6,176 nucleotides of DNA from Verrucomicrobiota bacterium. Lineage in GTDB: Bacteria; Verrucomicrobiota; Lentisphaeria; Oligosphaerales; Oligosphaeraceae. The notes beneath the pieces are model-generated. The model searched no databases and had not been told where the DNA came from. It was given only the letters and a program-made list of their open reading frames with translations. The position numbers were made by a program, and so were the translations under genes. The stretch spans positions 1 through 6,176 of the forward strand of contig JAKLHU010000142.1 of assembly GCA_022709995.1 (NCBI GenBank). Direction: 5' to 3'. Below, piece by piece: positions 1 to 6,070 of this stretch (positions are counted from its first letter, which is position 1; the number at the start of each line of letters is the position of its first letter).

Positions 1-84
1 CAGCTCGTCGCCTCCATCGTCGCCATCGCGGGCACCGCGGCGATCGTCGTGTGGTTCTGGCGCAGGGACCACCCGCCGCCCTGA
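1..84 (+). CDS. C-terminal end of a membrane protein (partial, enters from the left)
   Basis: Frame 1 is open from the first base to a TGA at 82-84 and gives 27 residues. They consist of a hydrophobic stretch (LVASIVAIAGTAAIVVWFW), long enough for one transmembrane helix, followed by a charged, proline-rich tail RRDHPPP. This is typical of a last membrane helix with a short positively charged end, probably on the cytoplasmic side. The body of the protein lies outside the window, so family and function cannot be named. It converges on the DUF2959 gene, and a long stem-loop lies between the two stop codons. The fragment is short and a chance open frame cannot be excluded, but the hydrophobic composition and clean tail favour a real gene end. 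Confidence 0.55.
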   Translation, partial: QLVASIVAIAGTAAIVVWFWRRDHPPP

Positions 85-143
85 CACCCCTGCCCCCTCT
101 GTTGGGAGGGCTCGTCGGGACCCCGCTCCCCGTTCCGCCCCTT

Positions 144-184
144 GGCCGGAACAAAAACGGCGGTTTTCGTCCGTCTTTCCGGCC
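144..184. terminator. Long stem-loop between convergent stop codons, possible two-way terminator
   Basis: GGCCGGAA at 144-151 pairs perfectly with TTCCGGCC at 177-184 (8 bp). Inside it, ACGG at 157-160 can pair with CCGT at 171-174. On the minus strand the inner hairpin is followed by TTTTTGTT, which could serve the DUF2959 gene that stops at 192; on the plus strand it is followed by CTTTCC. The position between two convergent genes fits a shared terminator. Neither direction has a classic tight GC stem directly followed by a long U run, so confidence is modest. Confidence 0.35.
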
Positions 185-191
185 CGGAGCG

Positions 192-836
192 CTATTCCGT
201 CTGAAGCGATGTGATGAACACATCCGCTTCGGCGATGGCTTTCTCCATGTCGGTGACCAGTTGGTCCACATTGGTCTGCACGCTGGCCAGCTCCTGGCTC
301 AAGCCGGCGATGGCGCGGGCGTTCAGGTTGTGCTTCATGAACAGAACCTGGTCCCGAAGCAGCACCAGGACCGGCTCCAGGCGCGATTCGGCCTTCTTCA
401 TGGCGCTGATCAAATCGCGGTATTTATCCTCGGTGGCGTCGTACTTCCGCTGGCTGGATTGACGCAGGCTGTCACTGTTGTACTGCTTGATTTCGGCCGC
501 CCATTCCTTGAACAGCGCCGTCGAGACGTCCTCCACCGACCCGATGTGGTCGCGCACCGCGGCCGCCGCCGACTCGCTCTTCTGCAAGGCCGAATTCAGT
601 TTCCCGTATTCCTTCTCCAGATTCCCGCCGTCGAACTTCACGACGCTCTTGAACTGCTCCATCGCGGTCAGAAACTGCTCCTTGGTCTCCGTCTGCGTGT
701 CACGCGCCGACTTGACCCGGTCCATCAAAATCTCGCGCTTGTGGACGCCCAGCTTCTCCATGGTCCCGTAGTACATGGTGCTGCAGCCGCACAAGCAGCC
801 TACCGCAAGGACTACCAACACCTGACGCAAACGCAT
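192..836 (-). CDS. DUF2959 family lipoprotein
   Basis: Complete 214-residue protein. The N-terminus is a lipoprotein signal: MRLR, a hydrophobic stretch, then L-C-G-C, with Cys18 the likely lipidated residue and Ser at +2, which suggests outer-membrane sorting if Lol rules apply. The mature part matches what I recall of DUF2959: MEKLGVHKREI (26-36), DRVKSARDTQ (39-48), VKFDGGNLE (66-74) and RDQVLFMKHNLNARAI near 161-176. Almost all of it is charged and heptad-like, so a long alpha-helical or coiled-coil periplasmic protein is expected. The family has no established biochemical role that I know of. The ATG at 836 is supported by AGGAGG at 842-847, five bases upstream. It appears monocistronic: the next minus-strand gene upstream stops 517 bp away. 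Family assignment is from memory of the motif pattern. Confidence 0.9.
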   Translation of the reverse strand: MRLRQVLVVLAVGCLCGCSTMYYGTMEKLGVHKREILMDRVKSARDTQTETKEQFLTAMEQFKSVVKFDGGNLEKEYGKLNSALQKSESAAAAVRDHIGSVEDVSTALFKEWAAEIKQYNSDSLRQSSQRKYDATEDKYRDLISAMKKAESRLEPVLVLLRDQVLFMKHNLNARAIAGLSQELASVQTNVDQLVTDMEKAIAEADVFITSLQTE

Positions 837-936
837 AAGAACCTCCTAAACCAGCCTCTGGTTGAAAAACACCCCGGCCAAGGCACGCCCGCCGATGCCG
901 GACGCCGGCTGGCGACAAACTGCCACTGCCGGAATA

Positions 937-964
937 AAGATAATCCGCCAAACCGGAACGGCAA
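937..964 (-). promoter_or_regulatory. Possible sigma70 promoter of the DUF2959 gene
   Basis: On the minus strand TTGCCG (959-964) is followed after 16 bases by TATCTT (937-942). This would start transcription near 930 and leave a leader of about 95 bases before the ATG at 836. Both boxes deviate from consensus. I chose the pair because it lies in the most AT-rich part of the upstream region and the gene needs its own promoter. Confidence 0.3.
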
Positions 965-1079
965 TGGCAAAACCGTCATGAAGGCCTGGAAATCGTCAGC
1001 GGTCAGTGTACAACCCGGCGCTCCGCTGGGACAATTTGCAGGTTACAGGCTCCTTGGGTGGGCGGCGGCGTATGGTGTT

Positions 1080-1093
1080 CAGGCTTTAGCCTG
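1080..1093. repeat. Short palindrome CAGGCT-TT-AGCCTG
   Basis: CAGGCT at 1080-1085 and AGCCTG at 1088-1093 are exact inverted copies separated by TT. The context, TGGTGTTCAGGC on the left and GCCTGCTCCCC on the right, resembles the short intergenic REP-like palindromes I associate with several bacterial genomes, including PVC bacteria. Whether it is dispersed in this genome cannot be told from one copy. Confidence 0.4.
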
Positions 1094-1168
1094 CTCCCCA
1101 TTCCCCGGTTATCCGGCCATGTAACATAGGAGCCATTGATAACTGAGCACTTGAGGAGTCAACGCCTG

Positions 1169-1209
1169 GGCGCCTCAGGGCCTGAGGCGCCACCTTGGCG
1201 CGTCAGGCC
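1169..1209. repeat. Perfect 11-bp inverted repeat plus a third direct copy
   Basis: GGCGCCTCAGG (1169-1179), one G, then CCTGAGGCGCC (1181-1191) form a perfect inverted repeat. Five bases later GGCGCGTCAGG (1197-1207) repeats the left arm with one mismatch. As RNA the pair would fold into a stable hairpin of about 9 bp. It sits about 145 bp beyond the prepilin stop on the minus strand and no U run follows on either strand, so it is not a standard intrinsic terminator. A protein binding site, a REP-like unit or a remnant of a repeat are all possible. Confidence 0.6.
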
Positions 1210-1353
1210 ACTACCGCCGCCAAATGCAATGGCTGACTGCGTACCAAAAAAACAGGCTTGACGGGCGACTCCAAGGTGGTCCGGCCCGGCCTCGGCGTCC
1301 GGCGACGGCCGGTCGCAGGGCGTGGTCAAACCGCGGGGCTGCCGCCGGCGGCG

Positions 1354-2136
1354 TCAGTTGTTGCAGGGCAGAACCCACTCCAGCTGGCGGTAGAAGGTGA
1401 CGGCATTGGCGACGCTGGTCGCCTTGGCGAACCGACTTTTCAGGTTGCCGGGGGTGATGGTTTCGACATGGCCGTCATACCAGGCCGTGTTGGCGCGGCC
1501 GTTGTGGCGGAAATGCAGCCCGCAAAGCTGGGTCGAACTGGTCACGTCGAGATTGTAGAACTGGTTGCCGGCGTAGTTGTAGGTGCCGCCATAGGCGACG
1601 GAGTCGGCCAGCTGCAGGTATTCCGACGGCCTGGTCATGCGGATGGTGGAATAATAGGTCGAGAAGCCGTCACTCAGGCGGGGGGCGCCGTGTTCATCCT
1701 CGTAGGCGGGGCCAAACGAAGGCGACTTCATCGCATAGATGTAACCCTGGGCCTTGGCGGAATTCTTCCAGGACGGGCAGCGGAAGCCCTCCTCGTTGGC
1801 GAGGGTGGAGTAGGGGCCGCCGATGGCGAATAGCATGTCATAGGCCCAGTTCCAGTTTTTGGCGCCGGAACAGCGGGACAGGATGACCATGCCATCGCTG
1901 GAGTCGGCGTACATCAACTGTTCCAGCGAAAGCTGCTTCAGGCTGTTGACGCAGGAAATCGTCCGCGCCTTCTCCCGGGCCTTGCTCAAAGCCGGCAGCA
2001 GCATGGCCGCGAGAATGGCAATGATGGCGATGACGACCAGAAGCTCAATCAGGGTAAAACGGGACAAACACAGCATACGGTCGGAAAAACTTTCACGATG
2101 GTTGGCGACAGGGCGATACGAAAACGCTTTCATCAT
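1354..2136 (-). CDS. Type II secretion-like prepilin protein with H-X9-DG motif
   Basis: 260 residues from the ATG at 2136. A charged leader of about 26 residues ends in Arg26, then comes the prepilin N-terminus [18 protein letters not shown] (mature Phe27, Glu31 at position +5), a single membrane helix, and then the common [16 protein letters not shown] segment. The C-terminus carries the processing-associated H-X9-DG motif: His211, nine residues, Asp221-Gly222. It is probably a pseudopilin or surface protein exported by a PilD-type peptidase and a type II or type IV pilus-like machine; such proteins occur in dozens of copies in Lentisphaerota. The residue before the cleavage site is Arg, not the usual Gly. 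GAAAG lies four bases before ATG 2136 and seven before the adjacent ATG at 2133, so either may be used; a TTG at 2157 would extend it by seven residues without a good ribosome site. No partner pilus gene is nearby. Confidence 0.93.
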   Translation of the reverse strand: MMKAFSYRPVANHRESFSDRMLCLSRFTLIELLVVIAIIAILAAMLLPALSKAREKARTISCVNSLKQLSLEQLMYADSSDGMVILSRCSGAKNWNWAYDMLFAIGGPYSTLANEEGFRCPSWKNSAKAQGYIYAMKSPSFGPAYEDEHGAPRLSDGFSTYYSTIRMTRPSEYLQLADSVAYGGTYNYAGNQFYNLDVTSSTQLCGLHFRHNGRANTAWYDGHVETITPGNLKSRFAKATSVANAVTFYRQLEWVLPCNN

Positions 2137-2220
2137 GGCACTTTCTTTCAGGAACAATAAGGACGTGGTTACGACGCGTCACCGCCGGCGGCGACGACAA
2201 GAGATTTTAACTGTCGGCGG

Positions 2221-2260
2221 CAGACTGCCGAAAGGCGCCCGGGCCGAGCCGGCAAGTCTG
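2221..2260 (-). promoter_or_regulatory. Inverted repeat over the predicted prepilin transcription start
   Basis: CAGACTGCCG at 2221-2230 pairs with CGGCAAGTCTG at 2250-2260: ten base pairs with one bulged A at 2254. A competing 6-bp hairpin uses 2218-2223 (CGGCAG) with 2225-2230 (CTGCCG), so the 2225-2230 segment has two mutually exclusive partners. The right arm begins two bases beyond the predicted -10 box, so this may be an operator at the start site or, if transcription begins at the arm's edge, a 5' leader hairpin. Function is inferred from position only. Confidence 0.4.
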
Positions 2261-2262
2261 AT

Positions 2263-2271
2263 AATATACCA
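2263..2271 (-). promoter_or_regulatory. Extended -10 promoter of the prepilin gene
   Basis: Read on the minus strand this is TGGTATATT, a TGn-extended -10 element (TG-G-TATATT) in a local AT-rich island within GC-rich DNA. No convincing -35 box lies at the usual distance; extended -10 promoters often lack one. Transcription would begin near 2256 and give a leader of about 120 bases before the prepilin ATG. Confidence 0.42.
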
Positions 2272-2454
2272 TGTTTAGCCACAAAAACCAGTGCCGAAGC
2301 CGTGTTTTCCGGTCCGCCAACGCTATCCCTCACCCGGGAAGCGCCAACTCCTTGCCAGAGACCATCCGAACAGCCTAGACGCCTTGCGCCTCTTCAAAGG
2401 CTTGACGCCGATGACCATGACCGGATTATCAGCAGCATCACCCTTCGTTTCATC

Positions 2455-2483
2455 CGCAGATTACGCTGATAAGCGCAGATTTT
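2455..2483. repeat. Three tandem degenerate units of the CGCAGATTA type
   Basis: CGCAGATTA (2455-2463), CGCTGATAAG (2464-2473) and CGCAGATTTT (2474-2483) follow each other directly with a period of 9-10 bases, preceded by TCATC. This matches a short intergenic pattern (rounds of GCAGATTA followed by an A/T tail) that I recall from many environmental bacterial genomes, including PVC members. Its role is unknown. It lies about 150 bp upstream of the dehydrogenase promoter. Confidence 0.55.
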
Positions 2484-2499
2484 CAAGCCATGCAAGTAA

Positions 2500-2522
2500 G
2501 GCGCACGTTGAAAATTTGCGCC
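2500..2522. repeat. 6-bp inverted repeat, GGCGCA / TGCGCC
   Basis: GGCGCA (2500-2505) and TGCGCC (2517-2522) are exact inverted copies separated by an AT-rich 11-base loop. It lies just after the CGCAGATTA repeat. No U run follows, so a terminator is unlikely; a binding site or chance are the alternatives. Confidence 0.3.
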
Positions 2523-2635
2523 GTTTGCACCATCTGCAGGTAAAACTATCGACAAAGGCGTTGCGGATGGACTGGAGATGGCTCCCCCCCAGGAGGGGAA
2601 AACGGCCCGCCGTGAAATTTAATAGAAGAGTTCCA

Positions 2636-2663
2636 TTGACTTTTCCGGAAGAGGGTATATACT
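2636..2663 (+). promoter_or_regulatory. Sigma70 promoter of the glutamate dehydrogenase gene
   Basis: TTGACT (2636-2641), a 16-base spacer, then TATACT (2658-2663): each box differs from consensus by one base. Just upstream is an AT-rich stretch (AAATTTAATAGAAGAG) that could help the polymerase alpha subunit bind. Transcription would begin near 2670, giving a leader of about 80 bases that includes a small hairpin (GAACA at 2680-2684 with TGTTC at 2689-2693). It is the best promoter in the window and suits a highly expressed metabolic enzyme. Confidence 0.75.
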
Positions 2664-2749
2664 CAATGAATGTCAGTCGGAACAGGTGTGTTCAAGCAAT
2701 GTAGGCCGTGGAGTAGTCTTCAGGAATCAGCTGGCAAAGGAGTCGTTTC

Positions 2750-5725
2750 ATGTTGATCAGGAATGCGATCATCAGCGAACAGGTGAAGCGTCTGGAGGAA
2801 GCGTACCAGATGCTGCAGGACGTCATGCCGGGGTATTTTTTCACGACGTTTGTGGACGGTGTTGGGAAGATTCTGCCTTTCCTGTGTAATTTGGACAAGA
2901 GTTCGGGGATTCGTCGGATTGATTTCAGCGGGGAGGTGTTTTTTGTTTACTTGCTGAGTAACGAATGCAACCCGAAGGTGACGAGCACGATGATGGCAGG
3001 CCAGCACCTGCTGAGTGCGAACCTGCACCAGTCGGTGAAGCCTCTCGTGATCAACGGAGAGCCGTCGATTTTGATCATTGAGCATTATGTCCGCGACCAG
3101 GGGCGGCATGGCGAGTCGCCGGTCAGCCTGGTCGATCTGCAGGCCGAATACGGCCGCCAGTATGGCGGCGGGCAAGAAGAGGCGATTGCCGAAGTGTATG
3201 GCCGGCTGAATTTCGCGGCGGTGACGGATTTGAACGCGGCCCGCCTGGCGCAACGTATTCACAGGGTGCTGCAGGCACAGGACAATGACAACGTCCAGGC
3301 CGATATCGAGTCCTGGGACAATGACAGCATCCGGCTGACGGTCGCGGTGTCGATTCCGCTGGGGACGGACGAGATTGCGCGGCAGATTGTCGCGATCATC
3401 TATGCGTCGGGCCTGGAAGTGCGGCGGTGCTATTTCCGGGAGATGACGGTCAACAAGGACATCACCGATTTTGCGCATCTGCCGGTCCTGGTGGCGACGG
3501 TTTACCTGGGGGCCAAGCCAGGCGAGCAGATCCGCGACGAACAAGCGGCGAAGCTGATGGACGACATCCGCCTGATCAGCTGGGTGGAGATCGGGGACAT
3601 CCTGCATCAGACACTGGTGGAACATCATCATTTCAGTCTGGCGGGCACCAACTGGGTGCGGGCGATGTGCGAATTCGTGCATGGCCAGCTGGCGTTTGTC
3701 GACCGGAACGCCTACAACCAGGCCGACCTGACCCGGTTTGTGGCCCTTTACCCGGAGCTGGCGAGTCAGCTGTATCTGGAGTTTGAACGGCGCTTCGCCC
3801 CGGGAGCGGCGCACCCGACGGCGGCGGAGGAAGCGTCGTTCCAGGAGAAGTTTCTGCGCGAAGTGTCCAGAATCAGTTCCGGCAACCAGGACAAGGACCT
3901 GTGGGTGAAGACGATTTACCGGGCCGGGCTCAATTTCATGGAAAGCATCCTGAAGACGAATTTCTTCAGCCCGGTCAAGTCGGCCCTGGCGTTTCGCCTG
4001 CGGCCCGACTTTGGCCAGCATTACCGGGAAGTCTCGGCGGAATACGGCAAGGCGTTTCCGGCCGACCAGCCCTGGGGCGTCTTTTTCTTCTTCCGCCGCA
4101 AGGCGTTCGGGTATCAGGTCCGGTTTGCCGAAATCTCCCGCGGGGGCTGGCGGACCGTGATTCCGCTGCGCGGCTCCAACAAGCTCGAATTGAACGACTA
4201 CTACGATTTTGCCCGGGACGAGGCCTACCGGGAAGTCTTTGTCCTCGCCCATACACAGCATTTGAAGAACAAGGACATCTACGAGGGCGGCGCCAAGATG
4301 CTGACGCTGCTGGAGCCATTGGCCGATGTCGGCATGCTGAAGCCGACCCTGTGGGAAGCGCAGCGGGCCTTCACGGCCGCGTTCCTGTCCCTGGTCAACT
4401 ACGACGACAACCGGCAGCTGCGGGACAAGGCGATTGTCGACCGCCTCGGGGCGCGCGAGATCATTGAAATCGGCCCGGACGAGAACATGTTCGACACGAT
4501 GATCGAATGGATGGGCGAATATGCGAAGAAGGTCGGCTATACCCTCGGCTCCGGCGTCATTTCCGGCAAGCCCGGCGCCGGCATCAACCACAAGGAATAC
4601 GGCGTCACCAGCTTCGGCGTGCACCAGTACCTGCTGAAGACGCTGTCGGAGCTGGGCATCCATCCGGAAAAAGACACCTTCACGCTCAAGATCGCCGGCG
4701 GTCCCGGCGGCGACGTGGCCGGCAACGAAATGAAGCTGCTGCTGGCGACGGGGGCCGACGGCCGGCCCGTCTATCCCGGACTGTGCCTGACGGCCGTGAC
4801 CGACGGGCCGGCGGCGGCGTACGACCCGGCCGGCCTGGACCGCGACGAGCTGCGGCGGCTGTTGTTCACGGCCAACCTCGACAGCTACAATCCCGAGAAG
4901 CTGCGCGGGGAAGGGGCGATGATGGTGTTTTCCAAGCCGATCCGGAAGGACGGCGAGGTCTTCCATCGGCAGGTGCTCCGGCGGAATGGCAAGCTGGAGG
5001 ACAAAGTGATCTCGCCGAATGAGTTCATGCTGCTTTTCCAGCATAATCTGACCCATTATGCCGACGTCTTCATCCCCGCCGGCGGCCGGCCGTCCACCAT
5101 CAACGAGGGCAACTGGCGCGATTACTTCCCGGACGGCAAAGCGTCTTTCCGGGCGATAGTCGAGGGGGCGAATTCGTTCATCACGCCGGCGGCCCGCAAC
5201 GTGATTCAGCAGAACGGGGTGTGGATTGTCAAGGACGCCTCGGCCAACAAGTGCGGCGTCATCACCTCGTCGTACGAAATTATCAGCGGGCTGCTTTTGG
5301 ACGAGGACGAATTCAAGGCCGTGAAGCCCGTGCTGGTGAAGCAGGTGATGGAGATCCTGAAGAACCGCGCCGTCCAGGAAGCGGACTGGCTCTACAGCCG
5401 TTTCCGGGAAACGAAGACGCCGATGACCGAGTTGACGGATAAGCTGAGCCGGGAAATCAACGCAAACAATGTCACCATCACGGCGTATCTGCAGGCGCAT
5501 CCCGAATATGTCACCGAGGAGTTGCTGCTGTCGCATCTGCCGGGCGTCTTCCGCCAGGATTATCCCGGCCGGTGCTCGCGTCTGCCGGAAGAATACCGGG
5601 TCGCCATCGCCGCGGTTGAACTGGCGTGCCGGACCGTCTACGCCGCCGACAAGACCGACCTCGGGCTCCGTCTGCAGATGGTCATGAACGACAAGGAAAA
5701 AGCCAGCCTCAAACGGAGGAAGTAA
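2750..5725 (+). CDS. gdh: NAD-type glutamate dehydrogenase, large (115 kDa-like) class
   Basis: Complete, 991 residues. Expected reaction: L-glutamate + NAD+ + water to 2-oxoglutarate + ammonium + NADH, a cytoplasmic catabolic step. Length and motifs fit the large single-chain class (fungal enzymes about 1050-1100 residues), not the roughly 450-residue or 1600-residue forms. The N-terminal half includes an ACT-like alpha/beta stretch near 194-228 and DFAHLPVLVATVYLG from 240. The catalytic domain has RGGWR (464-468) and KNKDIYEGGAK (506-516), with Lys516 the probable catalytic lysine. Then come NHKEYGVTS (613-621), the dinucleotide-binding loop GGPGGDVAGNE (650-660), FIPAGGRP (774-781), VEGANSF (804-810) and KDASANK (828-834). 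The ATG follows AAAGGAG (2736-2742) by seven bases. It is monocistronic, with its own promoter and terminator. Oddities: Met517 follows the lysine where related enzymes have Gly, and the first 100 codons are less GC-rich at wobble positions. Confidence 0.97.
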   Translation: MLIRNAIISEQVKRLEEAYQMLQDVMPGYFFTTFVDGVGKILPFLCNLDKSSGIRRIDFSGEVFFVYLLSNECNPKVTSTMMAGQHLLSANLHQSVKPLVINGEPSILIIEHYVRDQGRHGESPVSLVDLQAEYGRQYGGGQEEAIAEVYGRLNFAAVTDLNAARLAQRIHRVLQAQDNDNVQADIESWDNDSIRLTVAVSIPLGTDEIARQIVAIIYASGLEVRRCYFREMTVNKDITDFAHLPVLVATVYLGAKPGEQIRDEQAAKLMDDIRLISWVEIGDILHQTLVEHHHFSLAGTNWVRAMCEFVHGQLAFVDRNAYNQADLTRFVALYPELASQLYLEFERRFAPGAAHPTAAEEASFQEKFLREVSRISSGNQDKDLWVKTIYRAGLNFMESILKTNFFSPVKSALAFRLRPDFGQHYREVSAEYGKAFPADQPWGVFFFFRRKAFGYQVRFAEISRGGWRTVIPLRGSNKLELNDYYDFARDEAYREVFVLAHTQHLKNKDIYEGGAKMLTLLEPLADVGMLKPTLWEAQRAFTAAFLSLVNYDDNRQLRDKAIVDRLGAREIIEIGPDENMFDTMIEWMGEYAKKVGYTLGSGVISGKPGAGINHKEYGVTSFGVHQYLLKTLSELGIHPEKDTFTLKIAGGPGGDVAGNEMKLLLATGADGRPVYPGLCLTAVTDGPAAAYDPAGLDRDELRRLLFTANLDSYNPEKLRGEGAMMVFSKPIRKDGEVFHRQVLRRNGKLEDKVISPNEFMLLFQHNLTHYADVFIPAGGRPSTINEGNWRDYFPDGKASFRAIVEGANSFITPAARNVIQQNGVWIVKDASANKCGVITSSYEIISGLLLDEDEFKAVKPVLVKQVMEILKNRAVQEADWLYSRFRETKTPMTELTDKLSREINANNVTITAYLQAHPEYVTEELLLSHLPGVFRQDYPGRCSRLPEEYRVAIAAVELACRTVYAADKTDLGLRLQMVMNDKEKASLKRRK

Positions 5726-5731
5726 CGGCCG

Positions 5732-5746
5732 CGCCGAAATTCGGCG
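5732..5746. repeat. Small palindrome just after the dehydrogenase stop codon
   Basis: CGCCGAA (5732-5738), one A, TTCGGCG (5740-5746): a 7-bp inverted repeat that as RNA folds to a 5-bp stem with a 5-base loop. It lies six bases past the stop codon. It may help protect the mRNA end but has no U run and is not the main terminator. Confidence 0.35.
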
Positions 5747-5795
5747 GGCAGCGGGCCGACGCCAACGTTTTTTCCCCTGCCGGGGCCGGTTCCAG

Positions 5796-5833
5796 GGCAG
5801 GCGACGCGCCATCGACGCGCCGCCTGCCTTTTT
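5796..5833 (+). terminator. Intrinsic terminator of the glutamate dehydrogenase gene
   Basis: GGCAGGCG (5796-5803) pairs with CGCCTGCC (5821-5828). After one A-C mismatch the stem continues as CGCG (5805-5808) with CGCG (5816-5819), closing a 7-base loop. Five T residues follow directly (5829-5833). This is a classic Rho-independent terminator, 70 bases after the stop codon. It has no matching U run on the other strand, so it works rightward only. Confidence 0.93.
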
Positions 5834-6062
5834 CGTCTGATGTCACCAGAGATGGATTTTACCAGGCCTGTTCGCGCCATCGGCAGCGGCGACGACCAGG
5901 CTCCGGGTGCCGTGACGACGGGTCGATTTTTTGCCGTACCGCGTCTTGCGCCGATAGTTTGAGGCCGTCCGAAAAGCCTTCGTCGAAAGATTCATCCGCC
6001 GATGGCGCCGATTTTCAACGCAGGAGGTTACTGCCGATCATCACGTCGTGGACGTCGGCTTC
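5834..6062. other. Region after the terminator with no convincing gene
   Basis: All six frames were considered. Short open frames exist, including a 50-codon minus-strand frame with an ATG (5843-5995) and a plus-strand frame without an early start, but none has a well-placed Shine-Dalgarno or a recognisable domain. An AGGAGG at 6022-6027 has no start codon at a usable distance. The stretch may be intergenic, or the eroded edge of the repeat region that follows. Confidence 0.5.
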
Positions 6063-6070
6063 ATGTCCCT

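Larger units (their letters stand above)
837..1353. other. 517-bp intergenic region with palindromes, no gene seen
   Basis: This stretch separates two minus-strand genes. The open frames across it are Arg/Pro/Gly-rich and lack a supported start. It holds the Shine-Dalgarno and possible promoter of the DUF2959 gene (right after 836), a CAGGCT/AGCCTG palindrome at 1080-1093, a perfect 11-bp inverted repeat at 1169-1191 with a third degenerate copy at 1197-1209, an A7 tract at 1246-1252, and a GC palindrome (GCCGCCGGCGGC, 1341-1352) directly after the prepilin stop codon. I found no tRNA-like fold. Confidence 0.6.
2158..2749. other. 592-bp divergent intergenic and control region
   Basis: Lies between the leftward prepilin gene and the rightward glutamate dehydrogenase gene. 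It holds the leader inverted repeat (2221-2260) and extended -10 (2263-2271) on the left side, a 9-10 base short repeat (2455-2483), a 6-bp inverted repeat (2500-2522), a small palindrome at 2602-2613, and the dehydrogenase promoter (2636-2663) with an 80-base leader. An open plus frame of 137 codons covers 2291-2704 but has no supported start, runs through the repeat and the promoter, and is not convincing. I see no gene between 2280 and 2620. Confidence 0.6.

Noticed and set aside
51..1124. A 357-codon plus-strand frame over the DUF2959 gene
   Set aside because: It is the shadow of the minus-strand gene, continues into palindromic non-coding sequence, and lacks a ribosome site. The minus gene has a lipoprotein signal, strong Shine-Dalgarno and family motifs.
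1246..1275. Intrinsic terminator for the prepilin gene (T7 on the minus strand at 1246-1252)
   Set aside because: The only stem near the T run is CTTG/CAAG (1257-1260 with 1272-1275), four base pairs with an 11-base loop, separated from the T run by several bases and about 80 bp past the stop codon. Too weak to call.
1258..1833. A 191-codon plus-strand frame opposite the prepilin gene
   Set aside because: Gly/Val/Ala-rich shadow of a gene with clear prepilin and H-X9-DG motifs on the other strand.
2584..2613. Terminator-like GC elements (C-run/GGGG and ACGGC-CC-GCCGT) before the dehydrogenase promoter
   Set aside because: No U run follows on either strand and no upstream gene reads towards them. 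They may be chance or a regulator site, but nothing supports a specific call.
2291..2704. A 137-codon plus-strand frame upstream of the dehydrogenase
   Set aside because: It contains the short tandem repeat (translated as SSADYADKRRF) and the sigma70 promoter, and its start has no Shine-Dalgarno.
2666..2704. A 12-codon leader peptide (MNVSRNRCVQAM) before the dehydrogenase
   Set aside because: Its ATG lies only three bases after the -10 box, upstream of the expected transcription start near 2670, so it should not be in the mRNA; no amino acid bias suggests attenuation.
2720..5812. A 1030-codon open frame on the minus strand covering the whole dehydrogenase gene
   Set aside because: Its codons are exact reverse complements of the sense codons, so a stop would need TTA, CTA or TCA in the real gene, codons this GC-rich gene never uses. 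The product is Arg/Gln/His/Pro-rich with no recognisable domain. Similar antisense frames are a known source of false gene calls.
5843..5995. A 50-codon minus-strand ORF (MNLSTKAFRTASNYRRKTR...)
   Set aside because: It has an ATG and stop, but GGCGG directly abuts the start codon with no spacing, and the Arg-rich content is typical of chance frames in GC-rich DNA. It could still be a vestige; a homology search would decide.
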